Assembly: GCF_012849055.1 (NCBI RefSeq)
Contig: NZ_CP051677.1
Coordinates: 5,533,001 to 5,597,000 of the forward strand
Source of the DNA: Spirosoma rhododendri
GTDB taxonomy: Bacteria > Bacteroidota > Bacteroidia > Cytophagales > Spirosomataceae
Direction of reading: 5' to 3'
Length of the DNA stretch: 64,000 nt
Shown: positions 35,600 to 43,807 of the stretch, one piece after another
How positions within the stretch are numbered: the stretch's first letter is position 1
Layout: every line of letters starts with the position of its first letter
Notes under the pieces: generated by a model
What the model saw: the letters and a program-made list of their open reading frames with translations, nothing else
Told to the model about the DNA's origin: nothing
The model's database searches: none
Translations under genes and position numbers: made by a program

Positions 35600-36727
35600 A
35601 TGAACGTATATTATTTAATAAAAAGCTATAAAGCCCAGCAAGTCTTACTCTGGCTGCTGTTTTTGTTCTTCATAAGATATATTTATTTAGCCGATTTTAC
35701 TTATACGCCCTCAACGTTTTGGTGGAGATCTCTACAGTTTACTACCGACACTGCATTACTTTACTACCTGTTTAGTCTGTATATATTTCCTACGTTTCTA
35801 TATAAAAAGAAGCATGCACTCTTTCTAGTTTGGGTATTTTTGAGCCACGTCCTCACCTATCTAATAAATTACTTTTCTCTGTATGTCCTAAACATATTCT
35901 TCGCAAAGGGGCACGACCTTCCGGAGTGGACTGTTTACAGAAGGGGCGGCATTTTTGGCTTTATAATCGATGGTAATGCCGCAGTTACAAGTATACTATG
36001 GAGTTATCAGCTCGTCATTATTTTAATAGCAATCAGGGCCTTCCGGGATATTTTACAGCTACGAACCCAGTACTACCGCAGCGAGCAGGATCGCCTGCGA
36101 CTGGAGGTCGATTTTCTAAAAACGCAGGTTAACCCCCACTTCCTCTTCAACACCCTCAACAGCGTCTACGCCCGCATCTTCGAGGCCGATCAGCAGGCTG
36201 CCGACCTAGTGCTGCACCTTTCCGAGCTAATGCGCTACAACCTCTACGAGACCGACCAGCCCCGCATCGGCCTCGATAAAGAACTGGCTTACATTCAGAA
36301 CTACCTCGATCTGGAACGCAATCGGCTTAGCGGCCAGGACGTGCTGATCGACTACGAGCAGAGCGGAGAGCCAACCCATTATCAGATCGCCCCTCTGCTG
36401 CTGATCGCCTTCGTGGAGAACGCCTTCAAACACGGCGTCAAAGGGGCCACCCAGCCTGCTTATGTGCAGGTCAGGGCGGAGATAGACCCCGATGGACACT
36501 TGACTTTTATCGTCGAAAACAGCCTACCCGAGCGAAAGCAGGCTCCAACCACCACCGGGGTACGCTCCGGGGGCGTGGGGTTGGTCAATGTCCGACGTCG
36601 GCTCGAAGCCTTGTACAATGATCAATATGTACTCAATACTACTATCGGTCAACGAACTTACGCTGTTACTCTAACTGTGCAACTCGAATGGAGCAGCCAT
36701 CCAACACCGACCGCTGAGCTGGCTTAG
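35600..36727 (+). CDS. LytS-type sensor histidine kinase 1
   Basis: From ATG 35600, 375 residues. The first half has about four membrane helices (LLWLLFLFFIRYIYLADF, ALLYYLFSLYIFP, LVWVFLSHVLTYLINYFSLYV, a fourth near 140) and is AT-rich. The second half is His_kinase (PF06580): VNPHFLFNTLNS with the phospho-His, FVENAFKHGVKG as N box and SGGVGLVNVRRRLEALY as G box. From the H box through the N box it is nearly identical to kinase 2. The pair follows the LytTR regulator, so it likely senses a membrane-near signal, possibly one of the peptides, and phosphorylates that regulator. Confidence 0.9.
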   Translation: MNVYYLIKSYKAQQVLLWLLFLFFIRYIYLADFTYTPSTFWWRSLQFTTDTALLYYLFSLYIFPTFLYKKKHALFLVWVFLSHVLTYLINYFSLYVLNIFFAKGHDLPEWTVYRRGGIFGFIIDGNAAVTSILWSYQLVIILIAIRAFRDILQLRTQYYRSEQDRLRLEVDFLKTQVNPHFLFNTLNSVYARIFEADQQAADLVLHLSELMRYNLYETDQPRIGLDKELAYIQNYLDLERNRLSGQDVLIDYEQSGEPTHYQIAPLLLIAFVENAFKHGVKGATQPAYVQVRAEIDPDGHLTFIVENSLPERKQAPTTTGVRSGGVGLVNVRRRLEALYNDQYVLNTTIGQRTYAVTLTVQLEWSSHPTPTAELA

Positions 36728-36752
36728 TCAACCTATCACGTTCCGCTTTCAC

Positions 36753-37937
36753 ATGAACGACCTAACCATCGCTCCGCCCCGGCTAATTGCTTTCGTCCAA
36801 CACCATTGGTCTCGGATACGCACCACTGTGCATACATTATTATGGCTATTTACCTTCAGCTTGGCCAATTATTCATTGTCAATCCTAACTCCAGACGACA
36901 TTTTCGTTAGAAGCTGGCTCACACCCGGTATTTCTCTACTTACACTGACCTTCTTTTACGTATCAGGCTACATCATTTTCCCTCACTATCTGTATGTACT
37001 TCGACCTGTTAAGCTGCTTATCAGTCTAGCCCTGTTATTTCTCTTTGTTCACATTTGCACCTATGCTCTGTTATATTACTTGCATACCTATAATCCAGTC
37101 ACTAATAATTTTATCAACCGCTATTGGTTTCTTTTTAAGGCAGGTGGTCTATTTGGCTGTTTTACCAGCGTAAGAATAGCTATTCAAGACGTGATATTGA
37201 CTAGTAATGTATCATTCATATATCTAGTCCCCAAAGTAGCCAAAGACCTAGTTGTTATTCTCTCACGGTCGCTGCGGCTCAAAGGCGATAAATTCCGACT
37301 TGAAGGCGAAAAGCTTCGGCTCGAACGCGATAACCTAAATTTAGAATTGAGCTTTCTCAAAGCCCAGGTTAATCCCCACTTTCTGCTCAATACCCTTAAC
37401 AGCGTCTACGCCCGCATCTTCGAGGCCGATCAACAAGCTGCCGATTTGGTGCTGCACCTCTCCGAGTTAATGCGCTACAACCTCTACGAGACCGACCAGC
37501 CCCGCATCGGCCTCGACAAAGAACTGGCTTACATCCAGAACTATCTCGACCTAGAACGCAACCGACTCAGCGGCCAGGACGTGCTGATCGACTACGAGCA
37601 GAGTGGAGAGCCAGCTCACTACCAGATTGCCCCCCTGCTGCTGATTGCCTTCGTGGAGAACGCCTTCAAACATGGGGTCAAAGGGGCTACTCAGCCCGCT
37701 TATGTGCAGGTCAGAGCCGAGGTTGATACAGCGGGGCAGTTCATCTTTGCTGTTGAAAACAGCTTACCCAGCCGCCAGCCAGTAGCACTCGGAGCAGGCC
37801 GGTCAGGGGGCGTGGGACTTGCCAACGTCCGGCGTCGGCTTGAGGCCCTGTATGCGGGACACTACTCCTTAATTACACAGGCGGACGAAACAACGTATAC
37901 TGTTACGCTGACTATCAATTTGAACCAGTCACATTAG
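36753..37937 (+). CDS. LytS-type sensor histidine kinase 2, recent paralogue
   Basis: A 394-residue kinase with its own, quite different AT-rich sensor half (helices near 30-50, 60-85, 95-115; LLISLALLFLFVHICTYALL) and a charged coiled-coil linker (LRLKGDKFRLEGEKLRLERD). The catalytic half copies kinase 1: VNPHFLLNTLNS, then about 118 residues with very few changes, FVENAFKHG and SGGVGLANVRRRLEALY. DNA identity there is also high, which points to recent duplication or gene conversion limited to the kinase domain. Two sensors feeding one regulator is a reasonable reading. Confidence 0.9.
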   Translation: MNDLTIAPPRLIAFVQHHWSRIRTTVHTLLWLFTFSLANYSLSILTPDDIFVRSWLTPGISLLTLTFFYVSGYIIFPHYLYVLRPVKLLISLALLFLFVHICTYALLYYLHTYNPVTNNFINRYWFLFKAGGLFGCFTSVRIAIQDVILTSNVSFIYLVPKVAKDLVVILSRSLRLKGDKFRLEGEKLRLERDNLNLELSFLKAQVNPHFLLNTLNSVYARIFEADQQAADLVLHLSELMRYNLYETDQPRIGLDKELAYIQNYLDLERNRLSGQDVLIDYEQSGEPAHYQIAPLLLIAFVENAFKHGVKGATQPAYVQVRAEVDTAGQFIFAVENSLPSRQPVALGAGRSGGVGLANVRRRLEALYAGHYSLITQADETTYTVTLTINLNQSH

Positions 37938-37953
37938 TCGAACTAATTCGTCT

Positions 37954-37986
37954 ATTGGTCGAAAATTCTCCCGCGGTTGGTCTAAA
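37954..37986 (+). promoter_or_regulatory. Direct repeat operator (ATTGGTCGAAAA / GTTGGTCTAAA) before precursor 38084
   Basis: Units at 37954-37965 and 37976-37986 are 22 bp apart and match the repeats at 34504-34535. They lie just upstream of the promoter at 37991-38022, a usual place for an activator. A LytTR regulator site is the best guess. Confidence 0.65.
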
Positions 37987-37990
37987 GTAG

Positions 37991-38022
37991 TTGAAGTGCG
38001 CTAGGGCAACCTGCTACTTTTG
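37991..38022 (+). promoter_or_regulatory. Promoter of the first precursor gene
   Basis: TTGAAG at 37991 and TACTTTTG at 38015-38022 make a good Bacteroidota promoter (TTG ... TAnnTTTG, 21 bp between TTG and TA). The precursor ATG is 61 nt after the -7 box. Confidence 0.65.
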
Positions 38023-38083
38023 AATCGTCAACCGGCACAGGTTACACTCCCTCTCCTCAAAAACAACTTAATCAACCTCTACC

Positions 38084-38221
38084 ATGAAAAACACGACTGC
38101 TACCTCCACGCCCCGTCTGACGCTGAAGAAAGAGCGTATCATCAATCTCACAGCCACGAACTCTGTTCAGAACGGTGGGAAAGCATTCACGCTTACCACA
38201 ATTATTCCCCCAATTTTTTAA
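38084..38221 (+). CDS. LanB-associated precursor peptide with Cys-free core
   Basis: A 45-residue peptide. The leader holds LTLKKERIINL, which matches the L-x-L-K-K-x-x-I-x-x-L motif of class I lanthipeptide precursors in Bacteroidota, and ends in SVQNGG. The predicted core is KAFTLTTIIPPIF, with three Thr for dehydration and no Cys for thioether rings. It sits just before the receiver-like gene and lanB, under its own promoter and LytTR-type site. It should be exported and cleaved by the C39 transporter. The product may be a linear peptide with dehydrobutyrines; that is inference. A 76-codon frame over the same bases (38020-38250) is spurious. Confidence 0.75.
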   Translation: MKNTTATSTPRLTLKKERIINLTATNSVQNGGKAFTLTTIIPPIF

Positions 38222-38588
38222 TCTCCCTTTGCCTTCCTACTTCATCCTGAACTATTCAACGGCGAGTCGGCACCAACTCGCCCATTACCTCCAACGTTCC
38301 GGCTGGCTCACGCTGGGTCAGACCGGGGCGTTCTCGGAGGAAATGCTGGTCAGCTTACGATCGGCTGATGATGCGCCTGTCTTCCTCCGGCTGGTATCAC
38401 CCGATGCAACAATTCCGGCCCCTTTTCTGAACTACCTGCGCGATTATCCGGCCCTCATCATTACGTCGCCCTACCCGCAGCATCTGTTTGGTCATCTGCA
38501 CCTGCATCCGTTCGATTTCCTGACGGAACCCTATTCATTCGAGCGATTTGCCCAGTGTATAGCTCGTTACACCGCTATGTACGGGTAA
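38175..38588 (+). CDS. Orphan receiver-like protein without output domain
   Basis: About 137 residues from ATG 38175, or about 119 from TTG 38229. The body resembles a degenerate receiver of LytTR regulators: YFILNYSTASRHQLAHYL, PVFLRLVSPDATIP, ALIITSPYP and FDFLTEPYSFERFAQCI, the last echoing the usual FDYLLKPISFERF end. The acidic pocket and phospho-Asp are not conserved, and the KP Lys is replaced by Glu. It may be a pseudo-receiver that binds a kinase or regulator of this locus. If the ATG is used, its first codons overlap the end of the precursor gene. Confidence 0.55.
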   Translation: MGKHSRLPQLFPQFFNLPLPSYFILNYSTASRHQLAHYLQRSGWLTLGQTGAFSEEMLVSLRSADDAPVFLRLVSPDATIPAPFLNYLRDYPALIITSPYPQHLFGHLHLHPFDFLTEPYSFERFAQCIARYTAMYG

Positions 38589-38644
38589 TCTCAATCGGTA
38601 CGGGTACACCATCCAACTAACTGAAAAACAGTTAACAATAATTT

Positions 38645-38684
38645 ATTGGTGGCATTGGTCGAAAAAATGATCATTTCGTTGGTC
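38645..38684 (+). promoter_or_regulatory. Three ATTGGT-type repeats before lanB
   Basis: ATTGGTGGC (38645), ATTGGTCGAAAA (38654) and GTTGGTCAC (38678) repeat the operator unit seen at 34504 and 37954. Spacing is 9 and 24 bp, less regular than the others. They lie 60-100 nt before the lanB ATG, so the same regulator may act on lanB. Confidence 0.55.
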
Positions 38685-38742
38685 ACATGTTGAGTGGACG
38701 GTAAATTAGTAGTCTCCCTACTCTACTAGTCTACCATATTTC

Positions 38743-41700
38743 ATGATCCAACGCCATGACTTCTTTGTACTCCGGCAACCTGCTTTCCCGATCAGTACAT
38801 TAACCCGCTTTTACGACCAACTGGCTACGCATTCGTTTGATGATCTGCTCCGTCAGCACTACCAGAACCCGCTGGCGCAGGAAGCCATCTTTACCGCGTC
38901 GCCCACCCTGTACGAGCGATTTCAGCGATGGCTCGCCGGGGAGGTACTTCCCGAACAAACCAAACTGCTACTGACTCTGCACAAGTACCTGATTCGGATG
39001 TGCAGCCGGGCCACGCCTTACGGGCTTTTTGCCGGCTGTACGATGGGCCGATTCGGCGATCAGTCGGTTTATCGGGCGGGCACATCGGCTACGCTCCGTA
39101 CCCACAGCCGCATCGACATGGATTGTCTGCTGGCTATCGGGCGGTGGCTGACCAGCCTGCCCCACCTCCGGGCGCAGCTCAAGCTGTACCCCAACACATC
39201 GCTGTATTCGGCGGGGGCATCGCTGCGGTACGTCGAACAGCAATGGGAAACGGACCATCGCAATTATTTCATCAGTGCCGTCGAAGCCGATCAGTACCTG
39301 ACAACCGTTCTGACGGCAGCCCGGACGGGCTCCACCATTGGCGAACTCGCCACCCTGCTCACCGACCTGCAAACCGACGCCGACGAAGCCGCCGATTTTA
39401 TTGAACAACTAATCGACAGCCAACTGCTGGTGTTCGAGACAGAGCCAACTGTAACGGGTCGCCCCTACCTCGACTGGCTCACCGAACGCATCGCGTCGCT
39501 AGCCGATACCGGGCCGGAAGTTACGGCCCTACAGACGCTGATGAACGGCCTGCAACAAGGCGACCGGCGGCAGACGTATAGCCACATCCGACAGTGGCTG
39601 CTCGACCGGCAGATTAGCCCGCCCACTTCTGATCTGATGCAGGTCGATTCGTTTTTCGACAACCCGACGCTGCAACTCGGCGAACGGGCCATACAGCACC
39701 TTCAACGCGACCTCGAAAAGCTGCTGTTACTCAATCAACCCGCCGTTTGCCCCGATCTGGACGAGTTTAAACGACGATTCTATAATCGGTACGAAGACGA
39801 GGGAATTCCGCTGACACTGGCACTCGACCAAGAGTTTGGCATCGGCTACGGCTCCGGGTCGACCCTCGGCGTCGGCTATGCCCCCTGATCGATGACCTGT
39901 CGTTTACCAGTAACAACGCTCCGCAAACCACCAACTGGGACTGGTGGCAGACGTTCGTGATGGACAAATACGCGGCTGTGTTACGAAACCGACGCGCCAC
40001 CAGCGACATCGACGAAATTGCCCTGACCGACGATGATCTGGCGTATATCGCAACGCAACGCCCGCTGACGAGTGTCATGCCCGACACGCTGTACGCGTTT
40101 GGCTCGCTGCTGGCATCGTCGGCCAGAGCGCTGGATGAAGGGCATTTCCGCTTCAATCTGCTCGCTTATCGGGGGCCATCGGCCGTCAATCTGCTGAGCC
40201 GGTTCGGCGAGGGCGACCCGGTGCTGGCGCAACGAATTCGGGCCTGCGCAGCCGAAGAAGAAGCCCGACAAGCCAACGTCATCATTGCCGAAGTGGTCCA
40301 TCTGCCCGAAAACCGCGTCGGCAACATCCTGACCCGCCCCACGATTCACCCCTACGAAATTCCGTACATGGGTCACTCCTCCGCCGACGCCGACCATCAG
40401 ATTGCCCTGTCGGATCTGCTAGTGTCGGTGCGGAACGGGCAGGTCGTACTGCGGTCGAAGCGGCTTAATCAGCGGGTTATTCCCCGGCAGACAACCGCCC
40501 ATAATTTCGCCCACGGCCTGCCGATCTACCGCTTCCTGTGCGACCTTCAGGCGCAGGACGCTCACCTCAACGTGGTCTGGAACTGGGGCGTGTTGCGCAC
40601 ACAGGCGTACCTGCCCCGTGTGCGCTACCAGAGCGTGATTGTCAGCCGGGCGACGTGGCAGCTCCAGCCCCGGCAACTGACACCCGACAACCCGCTGCGG
40701 CTCGTGGCACAGCTGACAGCCGCTGGCCTGCCCGACCAGTTTATGCTGGCGCAGGGCGACAACGAACTTCTTATTCACCTGCACATCCCCGAATCACTGG
40801 CGTTACTCTCGGCCGAAATTCACCGGCTTAGGAGTCTGTCGACGCAGGGCAGCGAATCAGTCACCCTCCGGCTTGTTGAGTTTTTGCACCAGCCTGATCA
40901 GTGTCCGTTGGCTAACCGGCGGGACGTATACACGCACGAACTGATTCTACCATTCACCAGCAACCGTGCCCGACCGTTGCCGGGTTTGCAGCAGACAATC
41001 AACCAGTTGCCGCAGCGTAAATTTTCGGTGGGTAGCGAATGGTTCTACCTAAAAGTGTACACCGGCGAAAAAACGTCGGACGCGTTGTTGCTGCAAACCA
41101 TCTATCCGGTGGTGCAGCAGTTGCTGAAAACCCAGACCATTCAGGAGTTCTTCTTCGTCCGCTACAAAGACACCGACCCACACCTGCGGCTCCGGTTTCG
41201 CGGTAATCCGCACCTGGAATTTTACCACCATGTGGTGCGGGCGATGGAAAAAGCCCTGCACGAGTCAGTCGAGGCCGGGGTAGTGCACCGGGTACAGGTC
41301 GATACCTACCAGCGGGAGTTCGAGCGGTACGGTATGGAACATATCAGCCTGTGCGAGACGCTGTTTCACTGCGACAGCCTGTCGACGCTGGAATTTCTGG
41401 CGCGCACCGGCGACGAGTTCAACGAAAATCTGCGCTTCGCCTTCGCCATCCGCAAAATCGATCACCTGCTGACCGGCACAGGCTTGTCAGCCGCTCACTG
41501 CCGCACTATTCTCGACGCCATGAAAGAAAGTTTTTTTCAGGAGTTTGGTGGCAACTCGGCCCTGCGGCATCAGCTCAATGAGAAATTCCGCACGTATCGT
41601 CCATTAATGAACCAGGCGTTCAGCGCTGATTTTCCGGCGGCATCGAGCCTTGGCGACTGGAGCTGCATGCAGACCAGTCTACTGCGTCAGCTTGCCGATA

Positions 41701-41861
41701 CGTTCGCTGACACCAACGAGCTATTCAGCATCATCACCGGCCTGATTCACATGATCGTCAATCGGTTATTTCCTTCCAAACAACGGGCCTATGAACTGGT
41801 GCTTTACCACTGCCTCGCCCGCCATTACGACTCCGTACAGGCCCGACAAGTGGTGTGTTGA
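38743..41861 (+). pseudogene. LanB-type lantibiotic dehydratase, full length, frameshifted
   Basis: Frame one (38743-39888) is the N-terminal part of Lant_dehydr_N (KYLIRMCSRATPYGLFAGCTMG). Frame two (to 41861) continues it and ends with the SpaB_C/thiopeptide-type elimination domain (FSVGSEWFYLKVYTGEKTSD, FFFVRYKDTDPHLRLRFRG). One base is missing in the C-run 39881-39885; adding it joins GVGYAPLIDDLSFTSNN and gives about 1039 residues, normal for LanB. LanB enzymes glutamylate Ser/Thr with Glu-tRNA and then eliminate to form dehydroalanine or dehydrobutyrine. No LanC cyclase is seen in the window. Confidence 0.88.
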
Positions 41862-41971
41862 GCGTAACAAGCCCAATTGAATTCTCACGATAAAGCGCCG
41901 TGTACCCCTACATCTCCTGAAGGGCAGGGGTATGTCGCACCAGTATAGGACCCGCCCTCATGGGCACTGAC

Positions 41972-41998
41972 AGACCGGCCACAACCGGTCTTTTTTTT
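41972..41998 (+). terminator. Rho-independent terminator after lanB
   Basis: Stem AGACCGG / CCGGTCT with a 6-nt loop, followed by a T8 run, lies 110 nt after the lanB stop. It separates lanB from the following peptide genes. The gap from 41862 to 42169 holds only this and the next promoter. Confidence 0.85.
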
Positions 41999-42050
41999 CG
42001 TCTAATCAATTATAACCCACCTGACTAAGCTATAGCCGAAAGCTGTACAC

Positions 42051-42096
42051 TACAACGCCCCGTTATTGAAAACGCCCGCTACACCGGCCACCTTTG
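42051..42096 (+). promoter_or_regulatory. Locus promoter P1: TACAAC-N5-GTTATTGA with -7 CACCTTTG
   Basis: TACAAC (42051-42056), five bases, GTTATTGA (42062-42069), then CACCTTTG (42089-42096). The first base of TACAAC is 38 bp from the -7 box, as in P2, P3 and P4. ACAAC-N5-GTTAT is an inverted repeat covering the -33 region. The -7 box lacks TA, as expected for activator-dependent promoters. It drives the gene at 42170. Confidence 0.7.
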
Positions 42097-42169
42097 ATTC
42101 AACAAAACGCCGACCATCACCGGCCTTCCGTATTGACCAACAATTCGTTCTCCCAAACTAACCAAACGC

Positions 42170-42379
42170 ATGAAAACACTAAACAGCCAACCCGGCACCG
42201 GCGTAAACCGCCACCCTGCTACTTTCTCGTTCGATACCTGGACCAACGACCAGGACGATCTTCTTGACGATGACATCAGTTCGTTCGACACCAACTGGAT
42301 CATCTCCGCCGGTGACCTGTTCGGTGATATGGAACTGCCCACAGACGACCCACAGCAATACTATAATGAAGCCGCCTGA
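42170..42379 (+). CDS. Small very acidic peptide of the RiPP locus
   Basis: A 69-residue peptide with no Cys and no Gly-Gly site. It is rich in Asp (DDLLDDDISSFD), with FSFDTWTNDQ and TNWIISAGDLFGDMELP. I do not recognise it. It has its own promoter P1 and lies right after lanB and before the Gly-Gly peptides, so it may be a leaderless precursor, a chaperone-like acidic partner or an immunity peptide. The Ser/Thr content would permit dehydration by LanB. Confidence 0.55.
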   Translation: MKTLNSQPGTGVNRHPATFSFDTWTNDQDDLLDDDISSFDTNWIISAGDLFGDMELPTDDPQQYYNEAA

Positions 42380-42413
42380 CACGCAGCATAGCATATAACC
42401 AAAGCGACTAAAG

Positions 42414-42459
42414 TAAAATTTCAAGTTATTGATAATCAACGATATATACTGAAACTTTG
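42414..42459 (+). promoter_or_regulatory. Locus promoter P2: TAAAAT-N5-GTTATTGA with -7 AAACTTTG
   Basis: A weaker copy of the locus promoter: TAAAAT (42414) in place of TACAAC, a perfect GTTATTGA at 42425-42432, and AAACTTTG at 42452-42459, with the same 38-bp distance. It lies 44 nt before the peptide gene at 42503. Confidence 0.6.
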
Positions 42460-42502
42460 CATCATCAATCAGAAAACAATATCCTTAAAACTTCATAAAA
42501 AC

Positions 42503-42673
42503 ATGCACGAAACGACAACTGAGCTGGCTACGAGCCAAATGCTGAGCCAGGACGAGCTTGCGCAAATCAATGGCGGCCGGCCGGGAGGACAACCTGTAAT
42601 TGACATGCCTGTACATAAGATACCCATTTGGTATGTTGACCCGGAGACGGGCGATGGCTTCTGGCTCTGCTAA
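42503..42673 (+). CDS. Gly-Gly leader peptide, candidate precursor with C-terminal Cys
   Basis: A 56-residue peptide. The leader (TSQMLSQDELAQINGG) is a clear double-glycine leader of the Bacteroidota type. The core begins RPGGQPVIDMPVHKIPIWYV and ends DPETGDGFWLC: Pro- and Trp-containing, one Thr, and a single Cys as last residue. A Thr-to-Cys thioether ring is possible but a cyclase is not seen; a disulfide dimer or a free C-terminal Cys is another option. The gene is too short for common ORF cut-offs. Confidence 0.7.
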   Translation: MHETTTELATSQMLSQDELAQINGGRPGGQPVIDMPVHKIPIWYVDPETGDGFWLC

Positions 42674-42703
42674 CTAATCTAATTTTCAACAATCAGATCT
42701 ATC

Positions 42704-42919
42704 ATGAAAACGCTCGACCAAATCACCCCGGCAAGCTGCGATGAATTATCCGCACTTAGCCAACAACAAACCAACGGTGGCATCGACAATGTGTCACTCG
42801 CCAAAATACCAATCACGTTTCCATTCCCTATTTGGCCGATTAGTGGACCGATCAAGCTACCGCCCATCAAAATACCCGTACCGATGCCGCTGCCGTACGA
42901 CCCGGTAATGGATTACTAG
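42704..42919 (+). CDS. Gly-Gly leader peptide with Pro-rich core
   Basis: A 71-residue peptide 30 nt after the previous one, so likely on the same transcript. The leader (KTLDQITPASCDELSALSQQ, then QTNGG) ends at about residue 26. The core has no Cys and about thirteen Pro in 45 residues, alternating with Ile, Leu and Phe (FPFPIWPISGPIKLPPIKIP). Pro-rich antibacterial peptides that enter cells and bind ribosomes look alike, but most are cationic; this one is nearly neutral with an acidic end. Confidence 0.7.
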   Translation: MKTLDQITPASCDELSALSQQQTNGGIDNVSLAKIPITFPFPIWPISGPIKLPPIKIPVPMPLPYDPVMDY

Positions 42920-43057
42920 AACAGACTGAATAGATAAGAATCTATAGACGTAGGCATACAAATAGGCATCGCGAATGAGCACCGGGCGGATACACACAGA
43001 CACCGCCCAGGAAAGTGATTTGACAAAAAAACTGTAGGTAAGTGGGATAAACCGGGT

Positions 43058-43087
43058 AATTCCCCCGCTCCAGTCAGTGGGGGAATT
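43058..43087 (+). terminator. Hairpin after the Pro-rich peptide gene
   Basis: Perfect 9-bp arms AATTCCCCC / GGGGGAATT flank a 12-nt loop, 138 nt after the stop codon. No T-run follows on this strand, so it may be a weak terminator or a 3'-end stabiliser. Confidence 0.5.
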
Positions 43088-43132
43088 CTTAAAAAAACTA
43101 CCCTCATCCACTTATAACCTGACCGAATAAAG

Positions 43133-43178
43133 TACAACGGCAGGTTGTTGAAAATCGAGATAGGCAAACAGACTTTTG
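43133..43178 (+). promoter_or_regulatory. Locus promoter P3: TACAAC-N5-GTTGTTGA with -7 GACTTTTG
   Basis: TACAAC (43133-43138), five bases, GTTGTTGA (43144-43151), and GACTTTTG (43171-43178), at the same 38-bp distance as the other copies. Here ACAAC-N5-GTTGT is a perfect 5-bp inverted repeat. The lipoprotein gene starts 32 nt after the -7 box. Confidence 0.7.
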
Positions 43179-43209
43179 TATCACACAAACAGGCAAAAAA
43201 TCAATAACG

Positions 43210-43443
43210 ATGAATAAGAAAAATATTTTGGTTGCCGCTGGACTGTTGTTCCTGGCCACCGCCTGCAAAGAAAATAAGGTGATCGTCCCGACGTCGCCAA
43301 CTGTTCAAAAAGAAACACCCGCCCCAAAACTGCAAGGCGATGTTCTTGACGACGACGTGGTTGACACGCCAAAAGGCAAACCGGCTAAAGTGAAAGACCT
43401 TACACCGGAGAAGCCTTACGAAGCTTACCCAGCGCTTAATTAA
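43210..43443 (+). CDS. Small lipoprotein of the peptide locus
   Basis: A 77-residue protein with an SPII signal (KNILVAAGLLFLATAC, Cys 19). The mature part is short, charged and Pro-rich (VIVPTSPTVQKETPAPKLQG, then KPAKVKDLTPEKPYEAYPAL) and likely unstructured. It is under locus promoter P3 and heads the group of small Gly-Gly peptides. Small lipoproteins in bacteriocin loci often give immunity, so that is a fair but unproven guess. Confidence 0.65.
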   Translation: MNKKNILVAAGLLFLATACKENKVIVPTSPTVQKETPAPKLQGDVLDDDVVDTPKGKPAKVKDLTPEKPYEAYPALN

Positions 43444-43473
43444 TTCAAAGTTTACTTGTTCACTTTTGAATCT

Positions 43474-43635
43474 ATGCAACTATACTATCAGGAGATCACG
43501 AAAGAGGAAGCGGTAGAAATTACGGGAGGAAACTGGCTCGTCCAATTTGTAGCCCGTGTCGTTGATACGCTTTGTGACCTGAGTGACGACCTCCAGACAA
43601 ACGGATCTAATAGACCCTATCAGCAATACGAATAG
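43474..43635 (+). CDS. Gly-Gly leader peptide, candidate bacteriocin
   Basis: A 53-residue peptide 30 nt after the lipoprotein gene. Leader QLYYQEITKEEAVEITGG has the spaced acidic/hydrophobic residues and Gly-Gly end of C39-processed peptides. The core starts NWLVQFVARVVDTLCDLSDD, an amphipathic helix with one Cys, and ends in a polar tail. Its leader is close to that of the next gene (QVDYQEITAVEAKEIAGG), so the two are paralogues with different cores. Confidence 0.72.
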   Translation: MQLYYQEITKEEAVEITGGNWLVQFVARVVDTLCDLSDDLQTNGSNRPYQQYE

Positions 43636-43669
43636 TAAATAATACTTTCCAGTTCTAAATTTAAAAACT

Positions 43670-43807
43670 ATGCAAGTAGACTATCAGGAAATCACGGCCG
43701 TAGAAGCAAAAGAAATTGCAGGCGGATCTCTATTAGGTGAACTAGTTGACGCAGCCATCGCAGCAGCAGCTGAAGCGCTTCACCGACTCGCAGGGCCGAA
43801 CGTGTAA
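43670..43807 (+). CDS. Gly-Gly leader peptide, candidate bacteriocin
   Basis: A 45-residue peptide. Leader QVDYQEITAVEAKEIAGG resembles the previous gene. The core starts SLLGELVDAAIAAAAEALHR and ends LAGPNV: an Ala-rich amphipathic helix that should insert in membranes. No Cys, one Ser. Probably exported by the C39 transporter of the locus. The next 267 nt hold no gene. Confidence 0.72.
   Translation: MQVDYQEITAVEAKEIAGGSLLGELVDAAIAAAAEALHRLAGPNV

Noticed and set aside
38020..38250. A 76-codon open frame covering the precursor gene at 38084
   Set aside because: It is in another frame, has no leader or domain, and begins inside the promoter region; the 45-codon frame has clear leader and Gly-Gly features.
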